Source: Trichocoleus sp. FACHB-40 (GTDB lineage: Bacteria > Cyanobacteriota > Cyanobacteriia > Cyanobacteriales > FACHB-T130). From it: a DNA stretch of 64,000 nucleotides. The stretch is taken from NCBI RefSeq assembly GCF_014695915.1, contig NZ_JACJPF010000078.1, positions 1-64,000 of the forward strand. The letters run 5' to 3'. Positions 25,906 through 35,376 of the stretch are shown here, piece after piece. The notes beneath the pieces are model-generated. The model saw nothing but the letters and a program-made list of their open reading frames with translations. It ran no database searches and was not told the DNA's origin. Both the position numbers and the translations under genes were made by a program. The first letter of the stretch is position 1, and every line of letters starts with the position of its first letter.

Positions 25906-26652
25906 TTAATTTTTAATTTTTAATCTTCCATCTCGCAATTGCACCACAGTTTTATTCGCCATCCGTAGCAAGCGTTCGTCGTGCGTCGTCACAATCACTG
26001 TCGCACCAAAAGCATTTAGTTTCTGAAGAATTTTCAGCACGGATGCCGAATTATCTGGATCTAAGTTCCCAGTGGGTTCATCTGCCAATAACAGCGGCGG
26101 CGTTCCCACAATCGCACGCGCCAGACTGACTCGTTGTTGCTCTCCCCCAGACAGTTCCTCTGGAAAACAGCTGGCTTTATGCTGCAAGCCTACTAGCTTC
26201 AGGGTGGGAACTAAACGACGCTCAATTTCCTTGTGAGTGAAGCCTTGCGCCCACAGGACAAAGGAAATATTTTCCGTCACCGTGCGCCGGGGGATGAGTT
26301 TGTAGTCTTGAAAGACAACGCCAATCCGCCGCCGCAGCAAAGACAACTTGTGTCCGCGCAGTTGTCCGACGTTGCAGTTATCGACAATTACTTCGCCGTC
26401 AGTGGGACGTTCTTCCCCGTACAGCAACTTCAAAAGTGTTGACTTACCAGAACCAGAAGGCCCAGTGACGAATATGAAATCCCCCCGCTTGACTTCCAGG
26501 TTGACATCTAATAGCCCACAACTGCCATTAGGATAGATTTTTTTCACGGAGCGCAATTTTACCATCCCCCGCAATTCATCTCCCGCATCAGCATCCAGTG
26601 CCTGACGTTGATGATTTTTGCCAATACCGGGATGACCAGAAGTTGTGGTCAT
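25906..26652 (-). CDS. ftsE: FtsE-like ABC ATPase, 248 aa
   Basis: ATPase of the FtsEX system, which activates cell-wall hydrolases at division. Walker A GPSGSGKSTLL (about 63-73), Q-loop VVFQDYKLIP, signature LSGGEQQRVSLARAI (about 167-181), Walker B LLLADEPTGNLD and the switch histidine TTHDERLL are complete. A polar extension of about 30 residues precedes the core, and MVKLRSVKKIYPNG may be an alternative start. ftsX is not in this window. The downstream glycosyltransferase on the same strand is a plausible cell-envelope neighbour. Confidence 0.9.
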   Translation of the reverse strand: MTTTSGHPGIGKNHQRQALDADAGDELRGMVKLRSVKKIYPNGSCGLLDVNLEVKRGDFIFVTGPSGSGKSTLLKLLYGEERPTDGEVIVDNCNVGQLRGHKLSLLRRRIGVVFQDYKLIPRRTVTENISFVLWAQGFTHKEIERRLVPTLKLVGLQHKASCFPEELSGGEQQRVSLARAIVGTPPLLLADEPTGNLDPDNSASVLKILQKLNAFGATVIVTTHDERLLRMANKTVVQLRDGRLKIKN

Positions 26653-26730
26653 AAAAAAGTTATTAAGTGTATAGTTTTTGTGTCTTTAGTTATATAGCAA
26701 TCCTATTTGAGTTGTGAAATGTTAGTGCTT

Positions 26731-26762
26731 GAGATCCCCGACTTTAAGAAGTCGGGGATCTC
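26731..26762. repeat. hairpin repeat GAGATCCCCGACTT
   Basis: A 14-bp perfect stem with loop TAAG lies in the 26653-26917 gap. The gap also holds a second palindrome 'gcaggcatcctgcctgc' near 26827-26843 and two 'gctatag' boxes. Both are classes of dispersed cyanobacterial repeats. A relative of the first lies at 31155-31187. Confidence 0.7.
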
Positions 26763-26917
26763 GCCTTCACGAATCATTCAGGACTGCTATAGCAGTTGTA
26801 AAAAATTGTAGGACAGGGCAAACCGCAGGCATCCTGCCTGCGCTACAAAGGAAGAATTATTTCACGACTCTGCCAAGGATTGCTATAGTCCTACTTGGTG
26901 CCAATGACTAATGACCA

Positions 26918-27655
26918 TCAAAACTGATAATTTTTTACCACAGCTTTTAAGGCAAATTGCGGTAAAGCCATCATTCGCCGCCAGCGCCACGGTTCTTGAT
27001 ACAGTCGATAAAGCCATTCCAGGTGATTATCTCGAAACCAGGCGGGCGCTCTCGATTTTATCCCCGCCCAGATGTCCAGACTACCGCCAACACCGATCCA
27101 AATTGCTTGCGGACATAGGTGGCGATGTTGGGCTATCCATAATTCCTGACGAGGAACGCCCAAACCTACGAAAATTAGGCGGGGCTGTAAGTCTTTGAGG
27201 GTTTGGATAAATTCTAGTTCAGCTTCGGGCGATAGGTAGCCGTGTTGAGTACCTGCGATCGCTATCCCTGGTATTTTACCTCTCCAAACCTCCGCCGCTG
27301 TCTGAGCAACTCCCGGTGCGCCTCCGAAGAAAAAAACCGGACACTGTTCTAATTGTCCAGCTTGCCGCAATAGTGTCTCTGCTAATTCAATTCCCGGACA
27401 GCGGCGTAAGCGTCTACCCTTTAGCCGCAAGTATAGTACGACACCAGATCCATCCGGAATCACCAGCTCTGCGGAGCGAATAATTTCGCTCAGAGTGGGG
27501 TTGCCTTCTGCCTGCATTGCCATTTCTGCATTTAGCGTCACCACATGACTGCCCATCCTCCGCTCTAGGCGCGAGATTAACCAGCTGGAATAGTCATCCA
27601 ACAGGTGAACGGGAACTCCCAACACAGGAAAATGTTCGGGTTTCTCAGACATCAT
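26918..27655 (-). CDS. WecG/TagA/CpsF family glycosyltransferase, 245 aa
   Basis: Transfers a sugar, often N-acetylmannosaminuronate or a similar hexose, to a lipid-linked intermediate in surface polysaccharide synthesis. The ATG at 27655 is chosen because the family starts just before the VLGVPVHLLD segment. Motifs in order: TLNAEMAMQA (about 34-43), IPDGSGVVLYLRLKG, FFFGGAPGVAQ, then the signature FVGLGVPRQELWIAQH and GVGGSLDIWAGIKSRAP near the C-terminus, then PWRWRRM. Soluble and membrane-associated through basic helices. It is 265 bp downstream of ftsE on the same strand, so a shared transcript is possible. Confidence 0.92.
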   Translation of the reverse strand: MMSEKPEHFPVLGVPVHLLDDYSSWLISRLERRMGSHVVTLNAEMAMQAEGNPTLSEIIRSAELVIPDGSGVVLYLRLKGRRLRRCPGIELAETLLRQAGQLEQCPVFFFGGAPGVAQTAAEVWRGKIPGIAIAGTQHGYLSPEAELEFIQTLKDLQPRLIFVGLGVPRQELWIAQHRHLCPQAIWIGVGGSLDIWAGIKSRAPAWFRDNHLEWLYRLYQEPWRWRRMMALPQFALKAVVKNYQF

Positions 27656-27786
27656 CGAATTCTCGTACTGTCTCACACCACCCATAGGGTTTGTCGTCTT
27701 TAAACCATGAACGCTAGCTTATTCGCTGTATTGTAGAGTATTCCTCCGCTCGGGTACAGAACAGGACAAAATATTTTTTAAAAGGG

Positions 27787-27822
27787 AAAGTGAGGAGTTA
27801 AGAATTTTTAACTCCTCACTTT
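27787..27822 (-). terminator. rho-independent terminator of the 43-aa gene
   Basis: A 15-bp perfect stem (AAAGTGAGGAGTTAA with TTAACTCCTCACTTT) and 6-nt loop lies 16 bp beyond the stop at 27839. On the minus strand it runs into CCCTTTTAAAAAATA, which is T-rich near the stem. Confidence 0.7.
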
Positions 27823-27838
27823 TCTCAATTACCTGTTT

Positions 27839-27970
27839 TTAACTTGCTCTTTTAACAGAGCCATCGGCGTACAGTTCCAACGGCACCAATTCGACTTTCC
27901 CGTTTACTTTGACTTTAGAGTAGACAATTCTCACAAAGGGAGCTTGATTATGATTGTAGCGAAATGACAT
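27839..27970 (-). CDS. small basic protein, 43 aa
   Basis: The ATG at 27970 is preceded by GGAGG with good spacing. The product starts MSFRYNHNQAPFVRIVYSKV, continues through VNGKVELVPLELYADGSV and ends KRAS. It is basic with beta-strand character. It has its own terminator, so it is likely a real gene. No family is recognised. It may be a nucleic-acid-binding or ribosome-associated small protein. Confidence 0.65.
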   Translation of the reverse strand: MSFRYNHNQAPFVRIVYSKVKVNGKVELVPLELYADGSVKRAS

Positions 27971-28291
27971 ATAAACCTCCTCGCAAAAATTGATTCTTGG
28001 ATTTTTTTAATTCAACTGATTAGCCTTTACTTTTAGACCTACTTCCTTTATACAAAAAGTCTTTTAAAGATTTCAAAAAATCGCAGGCTTCTTGATTAAG
28101 ATTCTGTAAAATCTTTAAAGTGGTGGAAGTAGAGTTAAACAATCTAAATCCTTATAAATCTAAAATAAATCTGCCAGTCTATCCTGTCATTAACCCTCTG
28201 GCTTAAGTCCGCAGACACAGGGAAAGGCTTACACCAGTGCTAGATATCTGCAAAAAGGTAAGCCGCTGAACCGATTATCAAAAGACTTGCA
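27971..28291. other. intergenic, no gene seen
   Basis: About 320 bp between two minus-strand genes. It holds T- and A-rich tracts and no strong palindrome, promoter or reading frame. It probably contains the promoter of the 43-aa gene. Confidence 0.4.
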
Positions 28292-28657
28292 TTAGCGCGA
28301 TGCTAACCAGTAAAAGAACCAGATTCCCACCAGATTAGCAACAAGATCAGACAAAGTGGAGGTGCGGAGGGGTGAAAGCATCTGCAAACTCTCATCGACA
28401 ATGGCAAAGATGCTAACGAGAATTGGGCCAAGTGGCAGGGTAATTGCCAAAGGCCAAGTTTTAATCATTCTCTTACCAAGAGATTTATGAGCTAAATAAG
28501 AGGCAATTCCTAATAATATAAAGTGTCCAATTGTGTCATAGAAGGGAATTGCTGAGATTTTGACAGGGAGAATGCCCCGATAAGCTAAAACAATAATTGT
28601 TAGCAGAATAAGAAAGTAAAGGCAAAAAGCCAAAATCCAGCGCTGAGTTGATTTCAT
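28292..28657 (-). CDS. VanZ-like membrane protein, 121 aa
   Basis: The start is set at ATG 28657 (MKSTQRWILAFCLYFLILLT), preceded by AAGGA. The longer frame to 28795 would run through the terminator hairpin at 28759-28788. Four transmembrane helices are visible. The family motif FYDTIGHFILLGIASYLAH (about 37-55) and the acidic VDESLQMLSP..R..TLSDLVAN block near residues 86-106 identify a VanZ-like protein. VanZ proteins are linked to teicoplanin resistance in Gram-positives, but their cyanobacterial function is unknown. Confidence 0.85.
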   Translation of the reverse strand: MKSTQRWILAFCLYFLILLTIIVLAYRGILPVKISAIPFYDTIGHFILLGIASYLAHKSLGKRMIKTWPLAITLPLGPILVSIFAIVDESLQMLSPLRTSTLSDLVANLVGIWFFYWLASR

Positions 28658-28758
28658 TCCCATTCCTTGAGAAGGTAATATAGCTAAGTGAGTAGTGTGA
28701 GCATCAGGAGAGCAACAGGTAATATTTAGGATTGCTATAAAAATATCTACATCACAAA

Positions 28759-28788
28759 AAAAGAGCGTTCCAGAAGTAACGCTCTTTT
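28759..28788 (-). terminator. strong rho-independent terminator
   Basis: AAAAGAGCGTT pairs perfectly with AACGCTCTTTT across 8 bases. On the minus strand the stem is followed by a run of T residues. It ends the transcript of the small gene at 28833-29093 and separates it from vanZ. Confidence 0.85.
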
Positions 28789-28832
28789 CGGTCATAGTTC
28801 ATGGTAATGAGCTATGAGCTATCGTGTATTTG

Positions 28833-29093
28833 TTAGGCGTGGCGATTGACTTCTTCTTGCAGCCAGGAATCGACAGGTTGCCCATCTCGACGGCGCAGTT
28901 CAATATGAATAGCGATCGCTTCTATCGCTCCCGGCTGTGCTGGTTTCTGATGGAAAATGATATCGTAGGCTGCGGGATCTTCATTCCGTTCCTTCAACCA
29001 ATCCTGCACTTTCATCGTGGCAAAAAAAGCTTGCCCGTCCTGAAACATCCGGCTAACTTGCATTTGTATTGTGTAGGGATTAATTCGTGCCAT
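28833..29093 (-). CDS. conserved hypothetical protein, 86 aa
   Basis: AGGAA precedes the ATG. The protein is mixed alpha/beta, with MQVSRMFQDGQAFFATMKVQ near residues 11-30, an acidic middle, and a basic IEAIAIHIELRRRDGQPVDS strand-turn. No membrane segment and no cysteines. It is a monocistronic unit bounded by its own terminator. I do not recognise a named family. It looks like a small conserved cyanobacterial protein. Confidence 0.7.
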   Translation of the reverse strand: MARINPYTIQMQVSRMFQDGQAFFATMKVQDWLKERNEDPAAYDIIFHQKPAQPGAIEAIAIHIELRRRDGQPVDSWLQEEVNRHA

Positions 29094-29157
29094 AAATTCC
29101 TGCCTTTCTAAATTGGGTTAAGTGGTAAGAGGGGGAGGGGTATAACAATCTTTAAAC

Positions 29158-30879
29158 TCAGGATTCAGTTTTGATGCCAATGAGTAGATAAGTGGTCATT
29201 TCTCCTTTTCCTTTGATTTGGATAGAACCTCGCTCCTGTAAGTGATACTTATTGTGTAAGCACTCTTTAGTTGCGGCAGTTAGTTGAATAGACCCAGGCT
29301 TACCGTGAGATTCCATGCGGCTAGCGATATTAACCGTGTCTCCCCATAGATCGTAGATAAATTTTTTCAGACCGATTACTCCCGCCACAACTGGCCCAGT
29401 GTTGATGCCAATGCGGATGCTGAAGTTTAAACCATTGGCGATATTGAATCGGGTAATTTCATTTTGCATATCAAGAGCCATTTGCGCGATCGCTTCCGCA
29501 TGATCCTCTCGCGGTGTGGGTAAACCGCCAACAACCATATAAGCGTCGCCAATTGTCTTGATTTTCTCCAACCCATGCTGTTCGGCCAATTGGTCAAAAG
29601 CTGAAAAAATTTGGTTGAGCAAGTTTACCAGTTCTACAGGCGATGTCTGAGCAGCTAGCTGGGTAAAGCCAACGATATCAGCAAATAACACCGTTACCTC
29701 AGCGAAGTTGTCCGCAATAGTACGCTGTTCTTTTTTCAAGCGCTCTGCGATCGCTTGCGGTAAGATATTTTGCAGCAGTCGCTCAGCCTTTTCCTGTTCC
29801 GCTGTTAAATCTTTTAAAGACGACTCTAAAGCTTCTAGCATCCAGTTAATTGTCCGCGCCAGGATTGATAACTCATCTTTGCCAGCGCTTAACACGCGCA
29901 TGGAAAGATCGCCACTGCTGCCAATACTTTTAACTTCAGTGCTGAGATAAGCCAGGCGCGACAACACCAATTTTTCTAACAGTAATAGAGTTGCACCAGT
30001 AAACAAGATACCTACCACCAAGGTTGATATGCCTAAGCTAACCACTAGATAAGTTAGCAGGAATCGGCTTTGTTGATAAAATTCTTTGGGCAGATCCACT
30101 CGTAGCAGTAGCGCAGGCTTTCCGTAGATGTCCCGCAGCAAAACATATCCCACCACCAAACCATCCCTGAGAGGTTTGACGAGAATGGAAGAATCGGACA
30201 TTTTGGACAAAGCAGAATGCACCGATTGGAAATCAAAGGGCAATTGCGGGTCGTTTACCTGGTACGCAGTGATCGGCAAATGGGTCAATTTACTTAAATA
30301 TTGAATTTTTTCAGCATCCAAGTATCGTCCTAAAATCAGCGTCCCCCGACTAGACCCTTGACCTTGGCTATTTAGAATCGGCCCCGCGGCGATCGCCATT
30401 GGGCCTTCTGGGAGGAGAACTATCCCGGTACGCTGCTGTTGCTGGGGATCTTGTAGCAGGTAACGATTAGCCGCCAGGTATGTTTGGACGTTTTTGGGAA
30501 TAGGTACTACCTGGCGCTGCTTTAAGTCGAAGCTGCGACCGATAACTAACTCACCTTTGGAGTTGATAAACAGTATCAAGTTGGATTTGAGTGGTCGCAA
30601 GGAAAAATCGTTCAGATTTTGCTCGATATAGAGGCTGTTGCCATCCTTAATAAACTTATAGGTGTCATCCCACACCGCCCATTGATCGTTCAAGGCGCTG
30701 AAATCGCTAAGGTAGTTAGAGAGGGCATCTTGAACTCGTTGAGCGTTCCGGTAAGCCTCCCGTTCTTGCAATTTGGCGAAGCCGTTCACCAAGATGGTTG
30801 ATGAGGTGACATACAAAACCCCAATCAAACTTACAACGGTCACGCCAATCGCCAGCAGTGTTTTCTCGCGCAGTTTCAT
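29158..30879 (-). CDS. membrane adenylate cyclase with CHASE4-like sensor and HAMP, 573 aa
   Basis: Architecture: TM1 (about 8-30), an extracytoplasmic domain with the CHASE4 marker WAVWDDTYKFI (about 67-77), TM2 (about 270-300), HAMP (about 300-355), a coiled coil with AEQEKAERLLQNILPQ, then a class III cyclase domain (about 390-570). Both metal aspartates are present (FADIVGF and TIGDAYMV). The purine-specifying Lys (EKIKTIGD) and Asp (YDLWGD) match the adenylate rather than guanylate type, and the NIASRMES region is intact. It should make cAMP in response to an external signal. Monocistronic. A good candidate for a cAMP input to motility or stress control. Confidence 0.92.
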   Translation of the reverse strand: MKLREKTLLAIGVTVVSLIGVLYVTSSTILVNGFAKLQEREAYRNAQRVQDALSNYLSDFSALNDQWAVWDDTYKFIKDGNSLYIEQNLNDFSLRPLKSNLILFINSKGELVIGRSFDLKQRQVVPIPKNVQTYLAANRYLLQDPQQQQRTGIVLLPEGPMAIAAGPILNSQGQGSSRGTLILGRYLDAEKIQYLSKLTHLPITAYQVNDPQLPFDFQSVHSALSKMSDSSILVKPLRDGLVVGYVLLRDIYGKPALLLRVDLPKEFYQQSRFLLTYLVVSLGISTLVVGILFTGATLLLLEKLVLSRLAYLSTEVKSIGSSGDLSMRVLSAGKDELSILARTINWMLEALESSLKDLTAEQEKAERLLQNILPQAIAERLKKEQRTIADNFAEVTVLFADIVGFTQLAAQTSPVELVNLLNQIFSAFDQLAEQHGLEKIKTIGDAYMVVGGLPTPREDHAEAIAQMALDMQNEITRFNIANGLNFSIRIGINTGPVVAGVIGLKKFIYDLWGDTVNIASRMESHGKPGSIQLTAATKECLHNKYHLQERGSIQIKGKGEMTTYLLIGIKTES

Positions 30880-31325
30880 GCACCTAAATGAGCGGTCAGC
30901 TATGCGGGTACTGACGCGCTACATCCACAACATAACTTAAACCGGAGAAAATTCTATAATCTAAGACTTGCTTAAGGCTGAGTGGAATTGTGTCTGAGCG
31001 TTTTTTAAGATATATAATCCGGTAATTTCCCCTTATATCCTTTTGACCTTCTGGTAGCTAAATAAGGACAATATATAGGTTGGGTTGACGCAGGAAACCC
31101 GACTATTACATGGGTTGAGTTTCGCTTACCCTAAATCCAACTTACTATAAGCCGAGATACCCGACTTCTTAAAGAAGTCGGGTATCTGCTTGTTAAAATG
31201 CGGGTGTTTGTATTGTAGTCATAGCTTTTAGATAACAAAATAAACCGCTTAGACGCTGCATAACGCTAAGGTAAAAACTAGAAGAGAAGATTTTGTATGG
31301 TGGGCAAAAGCCCACCTTACGGGAC
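30880..31325. other. intergenic region with palindromic repeats
   Basis: At 31155-31187 a perfect 16-bp inverted repeat (AGATACCCGACTTCTT with AAGAAGTCGGGTATCT) resembles the 26731 repeat. The segment 31079-31130 (gttgggttgacgcaggaaac, then gggttgagtttcgc) and the short palindrome gtgggc-aaaa-gcccac at 31301-31314 belong to other dispersed classes. No gene is seen. The last palindrome may act as alaS terminator on the minus strand. Confidence 0.55.
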
Positions 31326-33968
31326 TTATTGCAAACCTTCAAGAAGCTGGGCGCGTGCTGTTTCTAAGGCTTCTTTCAGTTTACTTGGATCGCGTCCGCC
31401 AGCTTGCGCCAAGTTGGGTCGTCCGCCGCCACCGCCGCCGCAAATTTTCGCGATCGCGCCGATAAATTTCCCAGCTTGCAATCCTTTTTTATTGACATCT
31501 GGGCTAAAATGTGCCACAAAACTTACTTTGTCTGGTTCGGGAATTGATGCTAAGAATACGGCACCATTACCCAATTTTTGCAGCAATCTTTCAGCCGCAG
31601 TTTTCAGGGATTCTGCGTCAACTTCTCCCAATTCGGCAACTAGAATTTTGAAATCGCCGACTGTTTGGGCAGTGCTAAGTAATTGGTCAGATTTGGCAAA
31701 GGCGAGTTCTGCTTTTAATGCTTCTAATTGCTTTTGGGATGATTTTAATTCGTTCTGGAGGTTGGTAATTCTGTCGGGGATTTCTTCGGGTTTGACTTTA
31801 AAGCGATCGCTTAATTCTTTAACCACTTTATCCCGGACATTCAAGTATTCTAGAACTGCTGGCCCCGCGACAGCTTCAATGCGTCGGATACCTGATGCTA
31901 CTCCCGCCTCGGAGACTATTTTAAATAGCCCAATTTCAGCGGTATTACTCACATGAGTACCGCCGCACAATTCCATAGAAACGCCCGAAATATCTAGTAC
32001 CCGCACCTCATCGCCATATTTTTCCCCAAACATCGCGATCGCGCCTTTTGCTTTTGCCTCAGCTATGGGCAATACTTCAGTATGAGCGTGGTGTGCTTCT
32101 GCAATCCAAGTATTAATCTGTTCCTCGATTTGTTGCAACTCTTCTGGTGTCACGGGACGAGGACAGTTAAAGTCAAAGCGCAGCCTGTCGAAAGCCACCA
32201 AAGAACCAGCCTGGGAAATTTCGTCATCGACAAACTTTTTCAAAGCTGATTGTAATAGGTGAGTTGCTGTGTGGTGCGCTTGAACGCGACGACGACAAGC
32301 TAAGTCAATTTGGGCGGTAACGGTATCTTCTAACCGCAGCGTACCCCGTTCGATGCGGCCGAAGTGGACAAAGAAATCGGATTCTTTTTTGACATCTTCA
32401 ACTCGTACCAAAACTGAATCGCCGGAAATGTAACCGCGATCGCCTATTTGTCCCCCTGATTCTGCATAAAATGGGGTTTGATCGAGGATTATTTGTACGC
32501 TTGTTCCCGCTTCCGCCGCTTCCACAGAGAAACCATCTACAAGTATTGCTTCTACCTGGGATTGGCTGACGGGTTGGGTATAACCGAGAAATTCAGTAGA
32601 GTGGATATCCTCAGCTAATTTATCGAGAGAACCTTGTACGGTTAAATCGATAGTTTCGTGGGCTGATTGCGATCGCGTTTGCTGTTGTTCCATCGCTACA
32701 TTGAAACCTTCCACGTCTACGGTAAGTCCTTCTTCCTCAGCAACTTCTTGAGTTAGTTCTAAGGGGAAGCCGTAGGTGTCGTAGAGGGTAAAAGCACTTT
32801 CACCCCCAATTTCGGTTTTTCCTTCTTTCTTAACTTGCTGGATAATTTCCTCCAGCAGTTTTTCGCCTCTTTCCAGAGTTTTGAGAAAGCGGGTTTCTTC
32901 TCGTTGCAATTCAGCTTTAATTTGTGCTTCTCGGATACGGACGTTGGGGTATGCAGATTCGGAAAGCGCGATCGCAGTCTCTGCCACTTTCGTTGTAAAC
33001 TCACCTTCAATGCCAATCAGCCGCCCGTGACGTACTACGCGCCGAATTAATCGCCGTAAAATATAACCCCGTCCAATATTCGAGGCGCGGATTTCATCAG
33101 CTATCATGTGGACAACTGCCCGGACGTGATCGCCAATTACTTTCAGAGAAACTTTGGTTTTCTCGTCGCTGCTGGCGTAATCAATTCCGGCAATTTGGGC
33201 CGCTGTTTTGATAATCGGGAAAATCAGGTCGGTTTCGTAGTTATTCGGAACTTTCTGGAGGATTTGCGCCATCCGTTCCAGTCCCATCCCAGTGTCGATA
33301 TTCTTATTAGCAAGTGGTGTTAAGTTACCTTCTGCATCCCGGTTGTACTGCATGAACACCAAGTTATAAAACTCGATGAACCGAGTATCATCCTCTAGAT
33401 TGATGTGTTCGTCGCCGCGTTCCGGGTGGAAGTCATAGTATATTTCTGAACAGGGGCCGCAAGGGCCCGTGGGGCCAGATGCCCAGAAGTTATCATCTTC
33501 TCCCAGACGCTGGATGCGCTGTGGCGAAACGCCAATTTTATCCCTCCAGATGGCAAATGCTTCGTCATCTTCCCGGAAGACACTCACTACAAGGCGTTCT
33601 GGGGGTAAGCCAAAGACTTGTGTTGACAGTTCCCAACCCCAGGCGATCGCTTGTTCTTTGAAATAATCCCCAAAGCTGAAATTTCCCAGCATCTCAAAAA
33701 ATGTGTGATGTCGGGCGGTGCGTCCTACGTTTTCGATATCGTTGGTGCGGATGCACTTTTGCGAGGTGGTGGCGCGGGGAAATTCGGGCGATCGCTGTCC
33801 CAAAAATATTGGCTTAAATGGCAGCATCCCAGCGATCGTCAGCAGTACGGTGGGATCTTCTGGTACCAGAGAAGCACTCGGCAAAATTTGATGTCCACGA
33901 GAAGCGTAGAAGTCGAGGAATTTTTGCCGAATTTCACTACCGCTAAGGAACTGGGGAAAAGAAGACAT
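31326..33968 (-). CDS. alaS: alanyl-tRNA synthetase, 880 aa
   Basis: Charges tRNA-Ala. Class II motifs and the complete editing domain are present. They include the N-terminal [63 protein letters not shown], and the motif 3 region GMGLERM. The editing zinc ligands are HHTATHLL (about 574-581) and CGGTH (near 677). The C-terminal oligomerisation domain ends [15 protein letters not shown]. Full length for the family. Transcribed away from the candidate small RNA at 34165. Confidence 0.98.
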   Translation of the reverse strand: MSSFPQFLSGSEIRQKFLDFYASRGHQILPSASLVPEDPTVLLTIAGMLPFKPIFLGQRSPEFPRATTSQKCIRTNDIENVGRTARHHTFFEMLGNFSFGDYFKEQAIAWGWELSTQVFGLPPERLVVSVFREDDEAFAIWRDKIGVSPQRIQRLGEDDNFWASGPTGPCGPCSEIYYDFHPERGDEHINLEDDTRFIEFYNLVFMQYNRDAEGNLTPLANKNIDTGMGLERMAQILQKVPNNYETDLIFPIIKTAAQIAGIDYASSDEKTKVSLKVIGDHVRAVVHMIADEIRASNIGRGYILRRLIRRVVRHGRLIGIEGEFTTKVAETAIALSESAYPNVRIREAQIKAELQREETRFLKTLERGEKLLEEIIQQVKKEGKTEIGGESAFTLYDTYGFPLELTQEVAEEEGLTVDVEGFNVAMEQQQTRSQSAHETIDLTVQGSLDKLAEDIHSTEFLGYTQPVSQSQVEAILVDGFSVEAAEAGTSVQIILDQTPFYAESGGQIGDRGYISGDSVLVRVEDVKKESDFFVHFGRIERGTLRLEDTVTAQIDLACRRRVQAHHTATHLLQSALKKFVDDEISQAGSLVAFDRLRFDFNCPRPVTPEELQQIEEQINTWIAEAHHAHTEVLPIAEAKAKGAIAMFGEKYGDEVRVLDISGVSMELCGGTHVSNTAEIGLFKIVSEAGVASGIRRIEAVAGPAVLEYLNVRDKVVKELSDRFKVKPEEIPDRITNLQNELKSSQKQLEALKAELAFAKSDQLLSTAQTVGDFKILVAELGEVDAESLKTAAERLLQKLGNGAVFLASIPEPDKVSFVAHFSPDVNKKGLQAGKFIGAIAKICGGGGGGRPNLAQAGGRDPSKLKEALETARAQLLEGLQ

Positions 33969-34164
33969 GGGAGTTTACAAGGGATTGTCGGTCAACGTGT
34001 TATCTATTTTTACATTTGTTTATGCCTTGTTGCATCACCTCCAGCTTTAGAGTAGCAATCCTAGTAAAAGTTGCAATTGTTTAATGGTTAACTGCAATTC
34101 GTAAAAATACGTCAAGTTTGGTAAATTCAGCAGATCCTCCAGTGAAGGGGATGTTAATTTAATA

Positions 34165-34375
34165 GTGGACACCAGGAAGTGAGAGATAAAGAGGAGGAAG
34201 ATGAAACGAATGGGAGACATAGGCGCGGTGTCCCCGGTCTGTGACCCAAGTGCAGCAGTAACCCACCAAGCATAGATGGCAGTGGCAAACGCCTTTAGAA
34301 GGCAACGCCAAACCAGGGTCTAAGAAGAGACGACCATGCGGGAAAAGTGAGAGGTGAAGCTGCCTAATTGTCCAC
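34165..34375 (+). ncRNA. candidate rod-shaped structured RNA (6S-like)
   Basis: No credible protein is encoded, yet the strand folds by nested pairs into a long rod. The pairs are GTGGACA (34165-34171) with TGTCCAC (34369-34375), TCCC (34231) with GGGA (34340), GGTC (34236) with GACC (34332), GACCC (34243) with GGGTC (34316), TGGC (34283) with GCCA (34307), and an apical hairpin GCCTT-TAG-AAGGC. Between the closing stem and the central stems lies a large, purine-rich bubble. This is the plan of 6S RNA, which mimics an open promoter and binds RNA polymerase. An AT-rich TTAATTTAAT lies just upstream. A strong terminator at 34426 has no other plus-strand gene to serve. Identity as 6S is inference. 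Confidence 0.45.
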
Positions 34376-34425
34376 CCTAGTAGTTGATGTTTAATTTTTG
34401 AAAAAACTAACTCTTTCGTTTTAAC

Positions 34426-34462
34426 GGGCTTAGTCGCACTTGACTAAGCCCAAAAATTTTTT
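34426..34462 (+). terminator. rho-independent terminator of the 34165 transcript
   Basis: GGGCTTAGTC and GACTAAGCCC form a perfect 10-bp stem with 6-nt loop, followed by AAAAATTTTTT. Because alaS runs the other way, this implies a plus-strand transcript between 33969 and 34426. Confidence 0.85.
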
Positions 34463-34565
34463 ATAGGGGTTTTTAATAGGTTCATCGCTTAAGATAGATT
34501 TCTTTCTATTCATCCGGCGGTAGGCTAAAGGTTTGAAAATAACCGCAATTATTTGGGATTAATCG

Positions 34566-34769
34566 ATGGCACTTAAAGTAAAAGTTCCCACTATCGTCTG
34601 TAATGGCTGTGCAGAAACGATTACCGAAACTATCCAGACTATGGAACCTGATGCCAAGGTAGAAGTGGATGTACAAGCCAAGACGGTGACAGTGGAAGCT
34701 GAAGCTTCTGAAGAGACAATTAAACAAGCGATCGTGGCGACAGGTCATACTGTTGAAGGTTATCAATAA
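34566..34769 (+). CDS. HMA-domain metallochaperone, Atx1-like, 67 aa
   Basis: A complete ferredoxin-like heavy-metal-associated domain, with VPTIVCNGCAETITETIQ carrying the CxxC copper ligand pair (Cys12 and Cys15). A later GHTVEGY (about 60-66) has its His at the position of the loop-5 His of cyanobacterial Atx1. Such chaperones pass Cu(I) to P-type ATPases that feed plastocyanin and cytochrome oxidase. There is no nearby copper ATPase. It has its own terminator downstream and is probably monocistronic. Confidence 0.9.
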   Translation: MALKVKVPTIVCNGCAETITETIQTMEPDAKVEVDVQAKTVTVEAEASEETIKQAIVATGHTVEGYQ

Positions 34770-34799
34770 CCTTACGAAGCAACGCTTGCATTAATTATC

Positions 34800-34830
34800 A
34801 GCCAGTTGGGTGATGCCCTAGCTGGCTTTT
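34800..34830 (+). terminator. rho-independent terminator after the HMA gene
   Basis: AGCCAGTTGGG pairs with CCCTAGCTGGCT (one bulge) and is followed by TTTTATG. It starts 30 bp after the HMA stop codon. Confidence 0.75.
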
Positions 34831-35376
34831 ATGTTCATTAAAAATTAATACAAACTACACCTCATCTGGGTAGAACTGGAGTAAGCAATTACGCCTAACT
34901 TCCTCTGGAATTATCAGATGATTTCTTCTGGTGGATCTAGCTGTTTGCCTCATAGCACGAAAAACTTTATCACTAGCGGATGGCAGAGGCGGGGTGAAGT
35001 ACAGATATAGAGGCGCGATCGCGTTTCCCTTACCAGCATTCACCTGAACACTGGCAATAAACAGCTATCATCTGCCAGCATAAATATAAAGGCTCTGGTT
35101 ACAAGCGCTTCAAGAACCTGGGGCTGTGGCGGTTTTTTGTGAAGATTTTAGAAACTTACCCGTCAGCAGTGGAATCGTCATCTTGAAGACTTGTAGTATC
35201 CAAATGTAACAAAATGTAAAAGAAGTGCTAAGGATAAGGTTACAGTCTGGTCGTGCTACCCGGTTAAAGTGTATAACCTCAAAAATAATTGGCTGTACTT
35301 GTCCCACAATATGCACGCTTATTTAGTATCAGGGTCTTTTGCCTGTTCGTTTCTGTCGTTGCTCTAATTATCTCTA
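34831..35376. other. intergenic region, no firm gene
   Basis: About 550 bp. A minus-strand frame of 62 codons (34855-35043) has an AGGTGA before its ATG and a basic product. Its codon use and lack of any motif leave it unsupported. No palindrome of note is seen. The stretch probably holds the promoter of the GGDEF gene. Confidence 0.35.

Noticed and set aside
26653-26917. Possible small genes or an insertion-sequence end in the repeat-rich gap.
   Set aside because: The palindromes are separate short repeat classes without terminal inverted repeats, target duplications or coding capacity.
34180-34390. Open frames on both strands across the candidate RNA, including one plus-strand ATG after GAGGAGGAAG.
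   Set aside because: The plus-strand frame stops after about 24 codons and the minus-strand one has odd composition. The nested pairings and the following terminator favour RNA over protein.
34855-35043. A 62-codon minus-strand frame with an AGGTGA before its ATG.
   Set aside because: Low-complexity basic product with no motif. Not supported beyond the weak ribosome site.
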